Source of the DNA: Alistipes sp.
Lineage (GTDB): Bacteria; Bacteroidota; Bacteroidia; Bacteroidales; Rikenellaceae
NCBI GenBank assembly: GCA_017436185.1
Contig: JAFSDP010000024.1
Location: 1-31,165, forward strand
Reading direction: 5' to 3'
DNA length: 31,165 bases
Every line of letters begins with the position of its first letter. The first letter of the stretch is position 1. The notes under the pieces are model-generated. The model saw only the letters and a list, made by a program, of their open reading frames with translations. It had not been told where the DNA came from and did no database searches. Of the stretch, positions 1-8,068 are shown piece by piece. A program made the translations under genes and the position numbers.

Positions 1-856
<856 letters not shown>

Positions 857-898
857 TTAAATTTTATGGATATAATGCTTATTGTCTGTTTTGCGCCA

Positions 899-929
899 CA
901 AAGATACATATTTCATTCCTAAAAAGAAA
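899..929 (-). promoter_or_regulatory. Promoter of enolase gene
   Basis: Read on the minus strand, TATCTTTG (899-906) matches the Bacteroidetes -7 consensus TAnnTTTG. TTTC lies 19 bases upstream (926-929), one mismatch from the -33 element TTTG. The box is 54 bases upstream of the eno ATG. Confidence 0.7.
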
Positions 930-973
930 GCATTAAAAATGAATTTTTCATCGTTTTTTCGAAAGAAAATGGT

Positions 974-981
974 TATATTTG
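974..981 (+). promoter_or_regulatory. -7 box upstream of the SDR gene
   Basis: TATATTTG matches TAnnTTTG and lies about 98 bases upstream of the ATG at 1080. No clear TTTG sits at the expected -33 distance, only a T-run. It is divergent from the eno promoter, with the two boxes within 85 bases of each other. Confidence 0.5.
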
Positions 982-1079
982 TAGGATGGTTTTTACGTAG
1001 CCGCCATACGAAGCCCGCAGGGTGGCACGTTCTTGGAGTAAAACGATAAATACTAACAATAAAAACGTAGATAGACGGT

Positions 1080-1898
1080 ATGAAAAATTTATTTAGCGTA
1101 GAGGGCAAGGTGGTCGTAATGACCGGTGCCTGTGGCATTTTGGGTTCGACCATCGTGAAGCATTTCGCCGAGCAGGGTGCCAAGGTGGTGCTGCTGGATT
1201 TGGAGCGCACCCGCGAGGTGGCCGATAAGCTCATCGAGGAGATAAAAGCCGAGGGCGGAGAGGCCTGCTTCTTTGCCACCAACGTATTGGATAAGGAGGT
1301 GTTGGAGCAGAACTACACCGACATTATGGCCAAGTATGGCACCATCGACATCCTGCTCAACGCCGCCGGTGGTAATATGGCACGTGCCACGGTGCAGCCC
1401 GACCAGACGATCTTCGACCTGGATGTCGAGGCCGTGAAGCTCTGCACCGAGCTGAACCTCTTCGGCACGATTCTGCCGACGATGGTCTTCGCCAAGGCGA
1501 TGGTGGAGAAGAAGTGCGGCTCGATCATCAACTTCTCGTCCGAGTCGGCTCTGCGTCCGCTGACCCGTGTAGCCGGTTACGGCGTAGCGAAGGCGGCCGT
1601 GTCGAACTGGACGAAGTACCTGTGTGGCGAGCTGGCCATCAAATTCGGTGACGGCCTGCGTGTCAATGCCATTGCCCCGGGCTTCCTTCTGACGAACCAG
1701 AACCGTGCCCTGCTGACCAATCCCGACGGCTCGCTCACGCCCCGTTCGCACACCATTTTGGAGCACACCCCCTATGGCCGTTTCCTGGAGCCCGATGAGC
1801 TGGTGGGTACACTGCAGTGGCTGGCTTCGGATGCCTCGAAGGCCGTAAGCGGTACGGTTGTCGTGGTGGATGGTGGTTTTGATGCTTTCAGCATCTAA
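1080..1898 (+). CDS. uxuB: SDR-family oxidoreductase, probable D-fructuronate reductase (mannonate oxidoreductase)
   Basis: This is a 272-residue classical short-chain dehydrogenase/reductase. The cofactor-binding motif near residue 16 reads TGACGILG. NAAGG follows near residue 95, then the catalytic Ser in INFSSESA and the YGVAK Tyr-Lys pair near residue 170. The C-terminus DGGFDAFSI is typical of the gluconate/mannonate SDR branch. The next gene downstream is mannonate dehydratase, so the likely reaction is NAD(P)H-dependent reduction of D-fructuronate to D-mannonate in hexuronate catabolism. This is the SDR-type enzyme, unrelated in fold to the long-chain UxuB of E. coli. The SDR family is certain; the substrate is inferred from the neighbour. 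Confidence 0.82.
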   Translation: MKNLFSVEGKVVVMTGACGILGSTIVKHFAEQGAKVVLLDLERTREVADKLIEEIKAEGGEACFFATNVLDKEVLEQNYTDIMAKYGTIDILLNAAGGNMARATVQPDQTIFDLDVEAVKLCTELNLFGTILPTMVFAKAMVEKKCGSIINFSSESALRPLTRVAGYGVAKAAVSNWTKYLCGELAIKFGDGLRVNAIAPGFLLTNQNRALLTNPDGSLTPRSHTILEHTPYGRFLEPDELVGTLQWLASDASKAVSGTVVVVDGGFDAFSI

Positions 1899-1932
1899 AC
1901 GAATTAAAAATTAAAGATTAAAAATTACCGAT

Positions 1933-2057
1933 AACCAATTTTTGGATTTTAGGCGAGCAGATTTGCGCTTTCGTGAAGTACGGCACGGATGGGCTGTACA
2001 TCGGGTACCGCCCATTCGGGCTGTGCGAGGGAAGGCGGAAAGGTGCCGCATAAAAAC
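1933..2057 (+). repeat. Dispersed structured repeat, copy 1
   Basis: This 125-bp unit runs from AACCAATTTTTGG to CCGCATAAAAAC. It is repeated almost exactly at 2068-2192 (period 135, only three base differences). Its centre (1983-2026) forms a long hairpin: GCAC/GTGC outside, CGGATGGGC pairing GCCCATTCG with one G-T pair, then GTAC/GTAC closing a loop. The left part, TTTTAGGCGAGCAGATTT, and the right end, AAAGGTGCCGCATAAAA, recur in diverged form at 19222-19449. It behaves like an interspersed palindromic element. No function is known to me. Confidence 0.9.
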
Positions 2058-2067
2058 TGATTTCACA

Positions 2068-2192
2068 AACCAATTTTTGGATTTTAGGCGAGCAGATTTT
2101 CGCTTTCGTGAAGTACGGCACGGATGGGCTGTACATCGGGTACTGCCCATTCGGGCGGTGCGAGGGAAGGCGGAAAGGTGCCGCATAAAAAC
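2068..2192 (+). repeat. Dispersed structured repeat, copy 2
   Basis: This is the second copy, 10 bp after copy 1, with three substitutions in 125 bases. The hairpin is at 2118-2161. One substitution, in the inner stem, turns a T-C mismatch into T-T, so the fold is kept. It ends 24 bases before the uxuA ATG, so it would form the 5' context of uxuA in a read-through transcript. Confidence 0.9.
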
Positions 2193-2216
2193 AAAAACCT
2201 AAATAGAATTAAAACT

Positions 2217-3389
2217 ATGTATCTTTGTAAGCAATCGTGGCGTTGGTATGGCCCGAATGACCCCGTAACGCTCTCGAATATCCGTCAGGCAGGTGCAACG
2301 GATATTGTACACGCCCTGCACCACATTCCCAACGGCGAAGTATGGACCGTAGAGGAGATTCAAAAACGGCAGGCAATGATTGCCGAGTATGGGATGACCT
2401 GGTCGGTAGTGGAGTCGGTGCCCGTACACGAGCACATCAAGACCCGTGAGGGCAACTACCAGCTCTACATCGAAAACTACAAGCAGTCGATTCGCAACCT
2501 GGCCGCCTGCGGCATTAAGTGCATCACCTACAATTTTATGCCCGTGCTGGACTGGACCCGCACGAACCTTGCCTTCACGGTCGAGGATGGCTCGAAGGCG
2601 CTGCGTTTCGAGCGTGCCGCCTTTATGGCCTTCGACCTCTTCATCCTGCAGCGTGAGGCCGCCAAGACGGAGTACACCCCCGAGGAGCAGGCCCGAGCCA
2701 AGGCCCGCTTCGAGGCGATGGACGAGGCCGAAAAGGAGCTCATCACCCGCAATATGATTGCCGGTCTGCCGGGTGCCGAGGAAAGCTTCACCATCGAGCA
2801 GTTCCGCCAGGCGTTGGATCGTTACAAGGAGGTTGATGCTGAGACGTTGCGCTCGAATCTGATCTACTTCCTGAGCGAGATCTGCCCCGTAGCCGACGAG
2901 GTAGGTGCCGAGATGGTCATCCACCCCGACGATCCCCCCTACCCGATTCTGGGTCTGCCGCGCATTATGTCCACGGCCGAGGATTTCCGCAAACTGATTG
3001 CCGCCGTGCCCAACAAATCGAACGGTTTGTGCCTCTGCACCGGTTCATTCGGTGTGCGTGCCGACAACGACCTGCCCGCCATTATGCGTGAGTTCGGCGA
3101 GCGTGTAGGCTTCGTGCATCTGCGTTCGACCCGTCGTGACGCCGATGGCAACTTCCAGGAGGACAACCACTTGGAGGGCGACGTGCCGATGTACGAGGTG
3201 ATGAAGGCCTTCTTGGAGATTCAGCAGAAGTACCAACGCTCGATTCCGATGCGCCCCGACCACGGCCATCAGATGTGCGACGATTTGAACCGCAAATCCA
3301 ACCCCGGTTATTCGTGCTACGGCCGTATGCGTGGCCTGGCCGAGCTGCGTGGTTTGGAGATGGGTATCGCCTGCTCGCTCTTCAAATAG
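2217..3389 (+). CDS. uxuA: D-mannonate dehydratase
   Basis: The protein is 390 residues, close to the usual size of about 394. It converts D-mannonate to 2-keto-3-deoxy-D-gluconate in cytoplasmic hexuronate degradation. The start at 2217 ([19 protein letters not shown]) is the standard UxuA N-terminus. An in-frame upstream start at 2124 would translate the repeat and is rejected. Recognisable family stretches are [50 protein letters not shown] and MRPDHGHQM, which carry the metal and substrate His/Cys/Asp ligands. It follows the SDR gene in the same direction and completes a two-step fructuronate-to-KDG module. KDG kinase and aldolase are not in the window. Confidence 0.95.
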   Translation: MYLCKQSWRWYGPNDPVTLSNIRQAGATDIVHALHHIPNGEVWTVEEIQKRQAMIAEYGMTWSVVESVPVHEHIKTREGNYQLYIENYKQSIRNLAACGIKCITYNFMPVLDWTRTNLAFTVEDGSKALRFERAAFMAFDLFILQREAAKTEYTPEEQARAKARFEAMDEAEKELITRNMIAGLPGAEESFTIEQFRQALDRYKEVDAETLRSNLIYFLSEICPVADEVGAEMVIHPDDPPYPILGLPRIMSTAEDFRKLIAAVPNKSNGLCLCTGSFGVRADNDLPAIMREFGERVGFVHLRSTRRDADGNFQEDNHLEGDVPMYEVMKAFLEIQQKYQRSIPMRPDHGHQMCDDLNRKSNPGYSCYGRMRGLAELRGLEMGIACSLFK

Positions 3390-3407
3390 GCGAAATAAAC
3401 GACTAAA

Positions 3408-3444
3408 AATGAGAAAGACTGTCCGTTGGATGGTCTTTTTCATT
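3408..3444 (+). terminator. Terminator-like hairpin after uxuA
   Basis: AATGAGAAAGAC (3408-3419) pairs with GTCTTTTTCATT (3433-3444) around a 13-base loop, and the right arm carries five T. The last base of the right arm is also the first base of the -7 box of the next gene, so terminator and promoter are packed together. Confidence 0.6.
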
Positions 3445-3451
3445 ATCTTTG
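3444..3451 (+). promoter_or_regulatory. -7 box of the LPS-kinase-like gene, four bases before its ATG
   Basis: TATCTTTG is a perfect TAnnTTTG box. Only CACT separates it from the ATG at 3456, so transcription should begin at or next to the start codon, giving a leaderless or near-leaderless mRNA. A TTG at 3426-3428 is a possible but closely spaced -33 element. Confidence 0.6.
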
Positions 3452-3455
3452 CACT

Positions 3456-4214
3456 ATGAAGTTTGAGATTAACCCCCGTTTTGAGCGTTTTCGCTCGTTC
3501 ATCACCGAGCTGCCCGACCACTTTGACCAAGGCGAACTGATTTTTCAGGGTCGCAATACCATCCGTGCCTTCGAGGTGGAGGGCGAGAAGATAACCGTCA
3601 AGCGTTTCCGCAAGCCGTCGGGGCTGAATGCCCTCTTCTACGGCCACCTGCGCAAGAGCAAAGCCCGCCGTGCCTACGAGCATGCCTCGGAGCTGTGCCG
3701 CCTCGGTATCCCCACCCCCGAGCCGATTGGTTGGCGGGAGGATTACAGCGGCGGGCTGATTCGTGAAACCTACCTAATCACCCGCTTCTCGGACTTCGAG
3801 CCTCTGTCGGAATTGACCAACAATTTTCCTGCGGGCGACACCCCTCGGGCACTCGATGCCTTTGCCGCCTTTACGGTGATGTTGCACGAAAAGGGGGTTG
3901 AGCACGGCGACTTCAACAACGGCAACACCCAATGGAAGGTCGATCAGAAGGGTAACTACCACTTCGAGCTGATCGACATCAACCGTATGAACTTCCGAGG
4001 GCGACAGCTGACTCGTAGCGAGAGCCTGCATAACCTGCGTCGCATCACCTGCCCGATGACCGCCTACACCTACATCCTGGGTCGCTATGGCGAGTTGCGA
4101 GGTTGGGACAACTACTACACCCAGCTGGCCGGTGCGAAGCGTCTAGGGGGCTTCATTGCTCGTCGTGACCGCCGCTACGCCCTCAAAGCCATTCTCCGAG
4201 GCAAGAAGAGATAA
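3456..4214 (+). CDS. Lipopolysaccharide kinase (Kdo/WaaP/InaA-type) family protein
   Basis: The protein is 252 residues from MKFEINPRF. The fold is kinase-like. FEVEGEKITVKRFRKP (about residues 45-60) supplies the ATP-binding Lys. EHGDFNNGNTQW (about 148-159) is the catalytic-loop HGDxxxxN motif. FELIDINRMNF (about 170-180) is the DFG-equivalent metal-binding Asp. These features match the Kdo/heptose kinases that phosphorylate the LPS inner core at the inner membrane face, but the exact substrate cannot be read from sequence. An upstream in-frame ATG at 3426 lies inside the terminator/promoter and is rejected. The hexosaminidase gene follows after 29 bases without its own promoter, so the two are probably cotranscribed. 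Confidence 0.82.
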   Translation: MKFEINPRFERFRSFITELPDHFDQGELIFQGRNTIRAFEVEGEKITVKRFRKPSGLNALFYGHLRKSKARRAYEHASELCRLGIPTPEPIGWREDYSGGLIRETYLITRFSDFEPLSELTNNFPAGDTPRALDAFAAFTVMLHEKGVEHGDFNNGNTQWKVDQKGNYHFELIDINRMNFRGRQLTRSESLHNLRRITCPMTAYTYILGRYGELRGWDNYYTQLAGAKRLGGFIARRDRRYALKAILRGKKR

Positions 4215-4243
4215 CCAACTCACATAAAACTACTTACCACTCT

Positions 4244-5854
4244 ATGGCACGCTTGTTTCGTTGGCTAACGACCCTGGTTTGCTGTGTGGTTGCGCTGACC
4301 GCTGCAGCCCACACTCCTGCGGTCTCGATCATACCCCAACCGACCTCCGTTACCCTCGAAGAGGGCCACTTCGTTTTAAGCCCCTCGACACCGATTTATG
4401 TGGCCGATGGGTTGTGGAACCCCGCCGCACGCTTTGTCGAGGAGGTGGCAACAATCGTTCCCTTAAAAAAGGCTCGCAAGGCGACCAAGCGTCGGGGCGG
4501 CATCCGTCTGCAATGCAACACAAAACTGCCTGACGAAGGGTATCGAATGACAATTTCGCCCACCGAAATCTGCATCGAGGGCGGCTCGGCAGCCGGTGTC
4601 TATTACGGGTTGCAGTCGTTGCGTCAGTTGGTGACACAGCACCGAGATTCGATTCCCTGCTGCACGGTGGAGGACAGCCCTAACTTCTCGTACCGAGGTG
4701 CCCACCTCGATGTATCACGCCACTTCTTCACGGTCGAGGAGGTGAAGGGCTACATCGATATGTTGGCTGCCCACAAGCTCAACCGCTTCCATTGGCACCT
4801 GACCGATGACCAGGGGTGGCGTATCGAGATCAAACACTACCCCGAACTCACCTCCCGAGGCGCCGCCCGTGAGGAGACCCTTATCGGCCACTGCCTGCGC
4901 TCGACCACCTACGACGGCACCCCCTACGGGCCCTACTTCTACACGCAGGAGCAGATTCGCGAGGTGGTGGCCTATGCCGCCGACCGCTACATCACCATCA
5001 TCCCCGAAATCGAGATGCCGAGCCACTCGCAAGCGGCCCTGCACGCCCTGCCCTGGTTGGGCTGTAACGAACAGGAGGTCAAGGTGTGGCGCCACTGGGG
5101 TGTCTCGCCCGAGGTGCTGTGCGCCGGCAAGGAGACGACCTACGAATTTCTGGAGAATGTGCTGACGGAGGTCATCGACCTCTTCCCCTCGGAGTATATC
5201 CACATCGGTGGCGACGAGTGTCCCAAGGAGCGTTGGGAGTCGTGTCCCCACTGCCAGGCCCGCATCCGCGAGTTGGGGCTCAAAGACGAGAGCGAGACCC
5301 GCACGGCCGAGAATCAGTTGCAGAGCTACCTCACGAACCGCATCGAGCGTTTCTTGAATGAGCGGGGTCGGCGCATCATCGGCTGGGACGACATCTTGGC
5401 AGGTGGCGTCTCGCCCACCGCTACGGTGATGTCGTGGCAGGGCACGCAGGGAGGCATCTATGCCGCTCGATGCGGCAATCAGGCCATTATGACCCCGATG
5501 GATTTCTGCTACCTGAACTTCTACCAAACCCAAAGTCAGGAGGGCGAGGAGTTGGCCATTGGCGGTTGGGTATCGGTCGATGGCATCTATGGCTGGGACC
5601 CGTACGAGGGGCTGAACGAGGCCGAACGCAAAAACATCATCGGCATCCAGTGCAACATCTGGAGCGAGTACATCAAGACCTACAACCACCTGCAACGGAT
5701 GTTGCTGCCCCGTCTGGCGGCCATCTCGGAGGTGCAGTGGGCTACCTCGCGCCGCAACCCCGCCACGCTGCGTCCACGTATGGAGCGTCACCGTTTGCTC
5801 TACGATGCGTGCGGCTGGGCCTACTCGACCTTCTACTTCGAGGGGCGAAAATAG
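4244..5854 (+). CDS. Secreted beta-N-acetylhexosaminidase (GH20)
   Basis: The protein is 536 residues. The N-terminus MARLFRWLTTLVCCVVALTA is a signal peptide cleaved near AAAHT, so the enzyme is exported to the periplasm or cell surface. Residues about 28-150 form the GH20 N-terminal domain (IIPQPTSVTLEEG). The catalytic barrel starts at YRGAHLDVSRHFF. HIGGDE places the catalytic Asp324-Glu325 pair, followed by the substrate-binding Trp in VMSWQGTQGG and the C-terminal IWSEYI. It hydrolyses terminal beta-GlcNAc/GalNAc from host glycans or chitobiose-like substrates. Length and motifs are normal for the family. Confidence 0.95.
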   Translation: MARLFRWLTTLVCCVVALTAAAHTPAVSIIPQPTSVTLEEGHFVLSPSTPIYVADGLWNPAARFVEEVATIVPLKKARKATKRRGGIRLQCNTKLPDEGYRMTISPTEICIEGGSAAGVYYGLQSLRQLVTQHRDSIPCCTVEDSPNFSYRGAHLDVSRHFFTVEEVKGYIDMLAAHKLNRFHWHLTDDQGWRIEIKHYPELTSRGAAREETLIGHCLRSTTYDGTPYGPYFYTQEQIREVVAYAADRYITIIPEIEMPSHSQAALHALPWLGCNEQEVKVWRHWGVSPEVLCAGKETTYEFLENVLTEVIDLFPSEYIHIGGDECPKERWESCPHCQARIRELGLKDESETRTAENQLQSYLTNRIERFLNERGRRIIGWDDILAGGVSPTATVMSWQGTQGGIYAARCGNQAIMTPMDFCYLNFYQTQSQEGEELAIGGWVSVDGIYGWDPYEGLNEAERKNIIGIQCNIWSEYIKTYNHLQRMLLPRLAAISEVQWATSRRNPATLRPRMERHRLLYDACGWAYSTFYFEGRK

Positions 5855-5884
5855 GGTCTGAAAGCAAAAAAAGCGGCCTTACGA

Positions 5885-5915
5885 TTTGTAAGTTTCAATT
5901 CTTTCGCTATCTTTG
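5885..5915 (+). promoter_or_regulatory. Consensus promoter of the phenylalanine operon
   Basis: TTTG (5885-5888), a 19-base spacer and TATCTTTG (5908-5915) make a textbook Bacteroidetes promoter. The predicted transcription start lies two to six bases before the leader-peptide ATG at 5924. Confidence 0.85.
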
Positions 5916-5923
5916 CCAAGAAG

Positions 5924-6004
5924 ATGATGACACGATTTTTTGCATACGGCTTTTTTTACTTCTTTTTTGCGACGAAAAGGGGCGAGATGGTGCGTATGTG
6001 CTAA
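5924..6004 (+). CDS. pheL: Phe/Tyr-rich leader peptide (attenuation control of pheA)
   Basis: This 26-codon frame starts ATG ATG 8 bases after the promoter box and ends TAA at 6002-6004. Residues 5-15 read FFAYGFFYFFF: seven Phe and two Tyr in eleven positions. It stands between a consensus promoter and a terminator hairpin, directly ahead of prephenate dehydratase, the Phe-specific branch enzyme. The arrangement mirrors the E. coli pheA leader peptide, which also carries seven Phe codons. A ribosome stalled at 5936-5968 for lack of Phe-tRNA would leave 5979-6000 free. A ribosome finishing at 6002 would cover it. No Shine-Dalgarno is seen; the 5' end is nearly leaderless. The symbol pheL is used by analogy. 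Confidence 0.85.
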   Translation: MMTRFFAYGFFYFFFATKRGEMVRMC

Positions 6005-6021
6005 CCAAGTAATACGAAACG

Positions 6022-6059
6022 AAAAATCCCGCTCCTGCCCACGCAAGAGTGGGATTTTT
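6022..6059 (+). terminator. Attenuator hairpin in the pheA leader
   Basis: AAAAATCCCGCTC (6022-6034) pairs with GAGTGGGATTTTT (6047-6059) with one G-T pair, and TGC/GCA extends it inward to a four-base CCAC loop. The right arm ends in five T, 13 bases before the pheA ATG. A possible antiterminator is GGGC-GAG (5980-5986) pairing with CTC..GCCC (6032-6040, two-base bulge), which would break the left arm. The hairpin is seen directly. The switch is inferred. Confidence 0.85.
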
Positions 6060-6072
6060 ACTGAAAAGCGAA

Positions 6073-6909
6073 ATGAAACAGGTAACCATACAGGGCATTG
6101 CAGGGTGCTTCCACGAAACGGCCGCCCACCGCTTCTTCGGCGACGAGATCGAGGTGGTCGAGTGTGACAATTTCGAAGTGCTGTTCGAGCGTCTGCAAGC
6201 CGATCAGCATCTGTTGGGCGTGGCGGCCATCGAAAATACCATCGCCGGCTCGCTCTTGCCGAACCACGAGTTGCTGCACAAGAGCGGTATGCAGATCATC
6301 GGCGAGGAGAAGATTCGCATCTCGCACGTGCTGTGTGCCCTGCCGGGCGAGACGATCGACCAAATCGAGGAGGTACGTTCGCACCCCATCGCCCTGATGC
6401 AGTGCGGCGAATTTCTGAAACGACTGTCCCACGCCCGCATCGTCGAACGTGACGACACGGCCGGCTCGGCCCGTGAGATTCAGCAGGGGCAACTGCGCCA
6501 CACGGCCGCCATCTGCGGAGCCGATGCGGCACGGATGTACGGATTGGAGATTCTGGCCCCCGCCATCGAGACCAACCCCCACAACTTCACCCGCTTTTTG
6601 ATGTTGGCCCACGAGGGGCAATATCCGATTGATAAGGAGAGCCTTAACAAGGCCTCGTTCCTCTTCACGCTGCCCCACACCCAGGGCTCGCTCTCGAAAA
6701 TTCTGACCGTATTGTCGTTCTACGACATCAACCTTACAAAGATTCAATCGCTGCCCATCATCGGCCGCGAGTGGGAGTATCAGTTCTACATTGACGTGAC
6801 GTTCGACAACTACACCCGCTACCGCCAATCGGTCGAGGCAGTACGCCCCCTGACGAGCGACTTTGTCGTGCTGGGCGAGTACCGTGAATGCAGCAACCCC
6901 ACCCTTTAA
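6073..6909 (+). CDS. pheA: Prephenate dehydratase (with ACT domain)
   Basis: The protein is 278 residues from MKQVTIQGIAGCFHETAAH. It is a monofunctional PDT, with catalytic domain residues 1 to about 180 and the signature NFTRFLML. A C-terminal ACT domain runs from about 195 (GSLSKILTVLSFYDINLTKIQSLPI) and normally binds Phe for feedback inhibition. It makes phenylpyruvate from prephenate in the cytoplasm. No chorismate mutase domain is present here; that activity is fused to the next gene. The start at 6073 is chosen because the earlier ATG at 6049 lies inside the attenuator stem. Transcription is probably attenuated by the leader peptide, so the enzyme would be Phe-controlled at both levels. 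Confidence 0.95.
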   Translation: MKQVTIQGIAGCFHETAAHRFFGDEIEVVECDNFEVLFERLQADQHLLGVAAIENTIAGSLLPNHELLHKSGMQIIGEEKIRISHVLCALPGETIDQIEEVRSHPIALMQCGEFLKRLSHARIVERDDTAGSAREIQQGQLRHTAAICGADAARMYGLEILAPAIETNPHNFTRFLMLAHEGQYPIDKESLNKASFLFTLPHTQGSLSKILTVLSFYDINLTKIQSLPIIGREWEYQFYIDVTFDNYTRYRQSVEAVRPLTSDFVVLGEYRECSNPTL

Positions 6910-6929
6910 CCCCAAACACCCCTTTCGCT

Positions 6930-7991
6930 ATGAACGATTTACAACCCATCCTTCTTCCCGGTCTTGATTCGACCCGTCCCCTGATTATTGCCGGTCCGTG
7001 CAGTGCCGAGACCGAAGAGCAGGTGCTCGCCACCGCCCACGCCCTGGCTCGTGAGGGCATCCAACTATTCCGTGCCGGCATCTGGAAGCCCCGCACCAAA
7101 CCCGGTGGTTTCGAGGGCGTTGGCCCCGAGGGCATCGAGTGGCTGAAGCGTGTGAAGGCCGAGACGGGTATGTTCACCGCTACGGAGGTGGCCAACCGTG
7201 CCCACGTCGAGGCCGCCCTGAAGGGGGGAGTCGATCTGCTGTGGATTGGTGCCCGCACCGCCGCCAACCCCTTTGCGATGCAGGAGGTGGCCGATGCACT
7301 GGTGGGGGTCGATATTCCCGTGCTGGTCAAAAACCCCGTCAGCCCCGACCTGGAGCTGTGGATTGGTGCCCTGCAACGCATCTACAACGCCGGCATTCGC
7401 CGTCTGGGTGCCATCCATCGCGGTTTCACGTGGGTCGATCGCTCGATCTACCGCAACCACCCCTTCTGGACCATCCCCATCGAGTTGCAGCGCCGCATTC
7501 CCAACCTGCCCATCTTCTGCGACCCGAGCCACATCGGTGGCAAGCGTGAGCTGATTGCCCCCCTGTCGCAGCAGGCGATGGATTTGGGCTTCGACGGACT
7601 GATTGTCGAGTCGCACTGCTGCCCCGACGAGGCGTGGAGCGACAAGGCCCAGCAGGTCGAGCCGACCACGTTGGCCTTCATTCTGCGTAACCTTATTTTG
7701 CGAGATATGAATACCACCACCGACAACCTGAACGAGTTGCGTCGCCAAATCGACAAACTCGACGACGAACTTTTGGAACTTTTGGCCCGCCGTATGAAGG
7801 TATCGGGCGAGATTGGCCGCTACAAGAAGGAGCACAATATGTCGGTGTTGCAGTCGCAACGCTACGAGGATATTCTGGCTCGTCGTGCCCGTCAGGCGGT
7901 GGAGCTGGGTATGGATCGCGAGTTTATGCGCTCGGTGATGCAGGCCATCCACGAGGAGTCGATTCGTCAGCAGCTCAAGGTGATTGAGTAG
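6930..7991 (+). CDS. Bifunctional DAHP synthase / chorismate mutase
   Basis: The protein is 353 residues. Residues 1 to about 262 are a type I-beta (KdsA-like) 3-deoxy-7-phosphoheptulonate synthase: IIAGPCSAE near 24-32, GIWKPRTKPGGFEG, LVKNPVSPD, CDPSHIGGKR and IVESHC. Residues about 265-353 are an AroQ-type chorismate mutase (LNELRRQIDKLDDELLELLARR, IGRYKKEH). It therefore catalyses the first step of the shikimate pathway and the first step after chorismate. It sits 20 bases after pheA, in the same operon and presumably under the same attenuator. An aminotransferase and tyrA, common companions in Bacteroidetes, are absent downstream. Confidence 0.95.
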   Translation: MNDLQPILLPGLDSTRPLIIAGPCSAETEEQVLATAHALAREGIQLFRAGIWKPRTKPGGFEGVGPEGIEWLKRVKAETGMFTATEVANRAHVEAALKGGVDLLWIGARTAANPFAMQEVADALVGVDIPVLVKNPVSPDLELWIGALQRIYNAGIRRLGAIHRGFTWVDRSIYRNHPFWTIPIELQRRIPNLPIFCDPSHIGGKRELIAPLSQQAMDLGFDGLIVESHCCPDEAWSDKAQQVEPTTLAFILRNLILRDMNTTTDNLNELRRQIDKLDDELLELLARRMKVSGEIGRYKKEHNMSVLQSQRYEDILARRARQAVELGMDREFMRSVMQAIHEESIRQQLKVIE

Positions 7992-8009
7992 CTCATCCGC
8001 CCCAACACA

Positions 8010-8052
8010 CAAGCGAGGCTGCCCCGATGGGACAGCCTCGCTTGCCTTTTTT
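8010..8052 (+). terminator. Terminator of the phenylalanine operon
   Basis: CAAGCGAGGCTGCCCC pairs with GGGACAGCCTCGCTTG around a short loop (8010-8044), followed by GCC and six T ending at 8052. It is a strong Rho-independent terminator, placed before the convergent gene that ends at 8069. Confidence 0.93.
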
Positions 8053-8068
8053 GAACCTATCGAATCAA

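Larger units (their letters stand above)
1899..2216 (+). other. 318-bp spacer inside the uxu gene pair, filled by two direct repeats
   Basis: The gap between the SDR stop and the UxuA start holds an AT-rich lead-in (1901-1932, with repeated ATTAAAAATT-like words) followed by two repeat copies. No promoter box is evident upstream of uxuA. TATCTTTG does occur at 2220-2227, but inside the first codons of uxuA. Short open frames crossing the repeats are by-products of the repeat and are not called as genes. Confidence 0.75.

Noticed and set aside
1911..2202. Short frames of 70-90 codons over the repeats on both strands
   Set aside because: The same peptide is repeated because the DNA is repeated. 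The three base differences do not favour synonymous sites, and no promoter is present.
2220..2227. TATCTTTG box at the beginning of uxuA
   Set aside because: It lies inside codons 2-4 of uxuA (Tyr-Leu-Cys); a start there would miss the N-terminus conserved in the family, so it is probably chance.
4715..5791. 358-codon minus-strand frame
   Set aside because: Antisense shadow of the GH20 hexosaminidase, which has all expected motifs.
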